Shown here: in pieces, positions 63,331 to 64,000 of the stretch
Layout: the number at the start of each line of letters is the position of its first letter
Numbering within the stretch: the stretch's first letter is position 1
Assembly (NCBI GenBank): GCA_963383645.1
Contig: OY726574.1
Span: 58,529,851 to 58,593,850, forward strand
Direction of reading: 5' to 3'
DNA: 64,000 nt
Origin: Muscardinus avellanarius
Taxonomy: Eukaryota; Chordata; Mammalia; Rodentia; Gliridae
Program-made: the position numbers and the translations under genes
Notes under the pieces: model-generated
Database searches by the model: none
The model's input: only the letters and a program-made list of their open reading frames with translations
What the model was told of the DNA's origin: nothing

Positions 63331-64000
63331 GTAGTTCTCAGTTTTTTCGTTACCTAGTAGTATTTTATTTTATATTTTATTTTGTATAGATTGTCTGCTA
63401 GGGCGCAATACACCCTTCTGTTAGTGAGTGCGTGCATCACCAAATATCTTGCTCTAAAAGAGTTAATAAATCCCAAGGTCTCAAAAATGGGCCCTTTGCT
63501 ATCCACTACTTTGAAGCAAAAATGTTTGTGTACATCTTTCAAATCCAATGTTGCACCTTAGTCCTTTTCACTTAATATCAAGTTGTTCACACCCACTATG
63601 GACCTGCCAGTCTCAGCCATTACTACCCTACAAGCTGAAAGGCTTAATCCCCACCTATGGATAGCACAAAACTCCATTATTCATCTACGTTGAGAAAAGA
63701 GAGTCTCAACACTCCTGCCTCAGGAATTTTTGTCCCACGTTCTCTGCCAAGAGTAGAATGCGGGCAATGATAAAGCTCTGCAGTTAGCAGGCTGGGTGAA
63801 AAGCCATTTCTCACGAGGTCATTTCTGTTTCCCATGCTTCTTCACACAGAAAGTTCATTTTTCTCTGTCTTAATTTCCCCAGCTACAAAGAAAGAAGACA
63901 CCATTTCTTTTGTGAACGTAGAAATAAAGTTTCAATGACTAGGTTTAATGAGTTCACTTAATCTCCTACCCAGATCTATTACTATATACACTGTAAATTG
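63331..64000. other. Low-copy intergenic DNA
   Basis: No gene or recognised repeat to the end of the window. Confidence 0.45.

Noticed and set aside
1..64000. A novel gene system, operon or bacterial mobile island
   Set aside because: Repeat content, absence of long frames and SINE types show mammalian intergenic or intronic DNA. Nothing resembling a multi-gene system is present.

Overview
Mammalian nuclear DNA from a non-murid rodent. No protein-coding gene, no intact exon and no functional RNA gene can be supported anywhere in the 64 kb. The rodent assignment rests on about 35 copies of a dimeric SINE in which a 7SL-derived B1 half is joined through an A-rich linker to a tRNA-like ID half (B1-dID architecture), plus stand-alone ID copies. 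I associate that architecture with squirrels and their relatives (sciuromorphs), but the species cannot be fixed from the sequence alone. Rodent L1 pieces, MaLR/ERVL-type LTRs, three ERV2-type elements with 6-bp target-site duplications (TSDs) and ancient mammalian repeats (MIR, L2, old L1M) fill much of the rest.

Layout. 0-0.7 kb: two MaLR-type LTRs head to head. 0.7-13 kb: low-copy DNA dotted with SINEs in both orientations and a (CA)n tract. 13.3-15.05 kb: an old minus-strand L1 split by a SINE, a MaLR-like LTR and another SINE. 15.8-16.3 kb: a short L1 inside a MIR. 19.3-20.8 kb: a cluster of old LTRs. 22.1-22.8 kb: minus-strand L1 3' end. 24.3-27.4 kb: a SINE split by a 2.2-kb L1 with a twin-priming inversion and an 11-bp TSD. 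29.4-31.9 kb: ID, old L1, an ERV2-type solo LTR, SINE and L1 3' end. 31.9-40.8 kb: mostly low-copy DNA with a 308-bp polypurine tract at 35.5 kb and large dinucleotide arrays at 37.3-37.6 kb. 41-42 kb: an LTR inside another LTR. 42.3-43.8 kb: SINE and old L1. 47.4-56.5 kb: an L1 fragment, SINE nests, and two long decayed L1s head to tail. 56.7-59.7 kb: L1 within L1, SINE, a 1.34-kb ERV2-type element, and SINE within SINE. 61.1-61.5 kb: another ERV2-type solo LTR. 61.9-63.3 kb: SINEs, a possible retroviral dUTPase relic and an L1 3' end.

There is no operon-like or pathway logic here. The informative biology is retrotransposition: many insertions can be ordered by nesting, and several keep readable TSDs. 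The most interesting items are a distinct B1-dID subfamily with a new 7-bp hairpin and an altered ID half, the twin-priming L1, the three ERV2-type elements, two local duplications of unknown origin, and recurrent (AC)n growth from SINE 3' ends. Coordinates of diverged repeats are accurate to roughly 5-20 bases. Family names come from remembered consensus patterns, not from a database search.
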